DNA of 5,208 nucleotides. Origin: Anaerolineales bacterium. GTDB taxonomy: Bacteria > Chloroflexota > Anaerolineae > Anaerolineales > DRMV01. A program made the position numbers and the translations under genes. The stretch is taken from NCBI GenBank assembly GCA_026985785.1, contig JALSPT010000015.1, positions 1 through 5,208 of the forward strand. Reading direction: 5' to 3'. The notes beneath the pieces were generated by a model. That model was not told where the DNA came from and made no database searches. It saw only the letters and a list, made by a program, of their open reading frames with translations. This document shows, piece after piece, positions 4,655-5,208 of the stretch; the stretch's first letter is position 1; every line of letters begins with the position of its first letter.

Positions 4655-5208
4655 ATGGAAAAACTGGCACGCCTTGCCCGTCAGTGGCTGGGTTTGGAAC
4701 TCTCCTCTGCCCAGCAACAAGCCTTCCGCCGTTATTTGGACGAGTTGTTGTTGTGGAACCAACGATTCAACCTGACCGCGATCCGAGAGCCCGAAGCAAT
4801 CCTTATCAAGCATTTTTTGGACTCCCTCAGCGTGCTGCGAGCTACCGCCTGCCTGAATGGGTTGCGGGTTATCGACGTCGGCACGGGCGCAGGTTTTCCC
4901 GGCTTGGCGCTCAAAATTGCCTGCCCCACCATGCGACTTACACTGGTGGAGTCCGTGGGTAAAAAAGCGGACTTCTGCCGTCATATTGTGGCAGCCTTGG
5001 AACTAAAAAATGTGGAAGTGCTCACTGCTCGGGCAGAAGAAATAGGACACAACCCCACCCATCGCGCGCAATACGACTGGGCAGTCGCGCGGGCGGTAGC
5101 ACGCTTGCCTATTTTGGCGGAATATCTGCTGCCACTGGTTTGCCCAGGAGGGGCTATGCTTGCGCAAAAGGGCGAAACCGGCCCTGCCGAGGTGCAAGCA
5201 GCCCGACA
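4655..5208 (+). CDS. rsmG: 16S rRNA (guanine527-N7)-methyltransferase (3' partial)
   Basis: RsmG (formerly GidB) uses S-adenosylmethionine to methylate G527 in the 530 loop of 16S rRNA; its loss is known to cause low-level streptomycin resistance. The first 184 codons are present and the frame is open at the window edge; family members are about 205-245 residues, so some 20-60 are missing. Visible signatures are WNQRFNLTAI (34-43), KHFLDSLSVL (52-61), the SAM-binding motif DVGTGAGFPGLALKI (74-88), acidic Glu99 in LVESVGKKADF, TARAEE (124-129), and DWAVARAVA (141-149) followed by PGGAML (164-169). ATG at 4655 is preceded by GAGGTGA (4644-4650). It lies just after an intrinsic terminator, so it is either read through from infA or uses a promoter I cannot see. 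Placement after infA is not the better-known mnmG-rsmG-parAB arrangement, though genes beyond the window are unknown. Confidence 0.95.
   Translation, partial: MEKLARLARQWLGLELSSAQQQAFRRYLDELLLWNQRFNLTAIREPEAILIKHFLDSLSVLRATACLNGLRVIDVGTGAGFPGLALKIACPTMRLTLVESVGKKADFCRHIVAALELKNVEVLTARAEEIGHNPTHRAQYDWAVARAVARLPILAEYLLPLVCPGGAMLAQKGETGPAEVQAAR

Overview
This is a GC-rich bacterial chromosomal segment. The window looks like an Anaerolineae-type member of the Chloroflexota. That placement rests only on overall impression: the style of the GT-C membrane protein, the PbpC-type penicillin-binding protein, strong GGAGG ribosome binding sites and a TTG start on rpsU. No rRNA or other phylogenetic marker was searched. 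I see no mobile element, CRISPR array, tRNA or rRNA.

Layout. (1) 3-1223 (+) is the C-terminal 406 codons of a polytopic membrane protein, probably a GT-C/family-39-like glycosyltransferase; its start lies outside the window. (2) 1224-1315 is a short convergent gap with a likely intrinsic terminator for gene 1. (3) 1316-3772 (-) is a complete class A penicillin-binding protein of the PbpC (PBP1C) type with a GT51 domain, a transpeptidase domain and a BiPBP_C tail. (4) 3773-4051 is a divergent regulatory region. It holds two near back-to-back promoters and then, on the + strand, a structured leader of about 170 nt with an 8-codon ORF (MIVPGHIH) and an intrinsic terminator, all before rpsU. (5) 4052-4267 rpsU (bS21), 4295-4537 infA (IF-1) and 4655-5208 rsmG (16S rRNA m7G527 methyltransferase, cut by the window end) lie in a row on the + strand. 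A strong hairpin and a second intrinsic terminator sit between infA and rsmG.

How it works together. The right-hand cluster is about the small ribosomal subunit: a subunit protein, an initiation factor that binds the 30S A site, and a 16S rRNA methyltransferase. The left half is cell-envelope biogenesis. The most interesting part is the rpsU leader. Its 5' segment (3891-3899) can pair either with a segment overlapping the leader ORF's Shine-Dalgarno or with the 5' arm of the terminator. That is the arrangement expected of a transcription attenuator or riboswitch-like element controlling rpsU-infA. The infA-rsmG terminator, with no visible promoter after it, suggests a second step of transcript control.
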